From Oscillospiraceae bacterium (GTDB taxonomy: Bacteria; Bacillota; Clostridia; Oscillospirales; Ruminococcaceae): a stretch of DNA of 24,814 bases. The stretch covers positions 1 to 24,814 of the forward strand of contig JAEDMD010000005.1 of the NCBI GenBank assembly GCA_016303195.1. Direction: 5' to 3'. Made by a program: the position numbers and the translations under genes. Below the pieces are notes generated by a model. It saw nothing but the letters and a program-made list of their open reading frames with translations. It ran no database searches and was not told the origin of the DNA. The stretch's first letter is position 1; each line of letters begins with the position of its first letter. Below are positions 24,800 to 24,814 of this stretch, piece by piece.

Positions 24800-24814
24800 T
24801 ACCCCCTTCCAAAG

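Overview
The window reads as a chromosomal segment of a Gram-positive, low-to-moderate GC member of the Bacillota, most like the Ruminococcus/Oscillospiraceae group (inference). The evidence is strong AGGAGG-type ribosome binding sites, near-consensus sigma-A promoters, the sporulation peptidase SpoIVB, an HPr with the Firmicutes regulatory Ser46, separate secD and secF genes, and a PurB of the clostridial type. The first 36 bases are an exact inverted copy of bases 62-97, so the left edge is probably a contig end carrying an assembly or amplification artefact.

Layout. 1-1295: 5'-truncated purB. 1365-4949: a tiny membrane protein, rimM, two tandem paralogous secreted or anchored proteins of unknown function, a small two-helix membrane protein, then trmD. 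rimM and trmD are usually adjacent, so the three genes between them are an insertion into a conserved pair. 4950-5359: AT-rich gap with a weak terminator and a strong promoter. 5360-5632: solitary HPr with its own promoter and terminator. 5759-6976 (minus): spoIVB, divergent from a four-helix membrane protein at 7065.

7638-15120: a surface-polysaccharide cassette driven by a perfect TTGACA-17-TATAAT promoter. It encodes a WbaP/WcaJ-type polyprenyl-phosphate sugar-phosphate transferase, GDP-mannose 4,6-dehydratase, a DUF3592-like membrane protein, a small DivIVA-like protein, two GT4 glycosyltransferases with a small unknown protein between them, GDP-6-deoxy-D-mannose reductase and a coiled-coil protein. 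gmd plus rmd would make GDP-D-rhamnose, and the transferases would use it. No flippase, polymerase or ABC exporter lies in the window.

15172-22051: the F1Fo ATP synthase operon, atpB-atpE-atpF-[atpH::atpA]-atpG-(broken four-helix-bundle gene)-atpD-atpC. Two oddities stand out. Delta and alpha form one 678-codon reading frame. Between gamma and beta sits a 439-bp element: an S23/IVP-type four-helix-bundle gene with one in-frame stop codon, bounded by 7-bp-periodic inverted repeats that would pair over 19 nt in RNA. A second patch with the same 7-bp repeats but no ORF follows atpC. 22232-24707: promoter, secD and secF, followed by a large palindromic hairpin at the right edge.

The strongest candidates for something new are the delta-alpha fusion (one delta versus three alpha per complex is a stoichiometric puzzle) and the heptad-bounded four-helix-bundle element.
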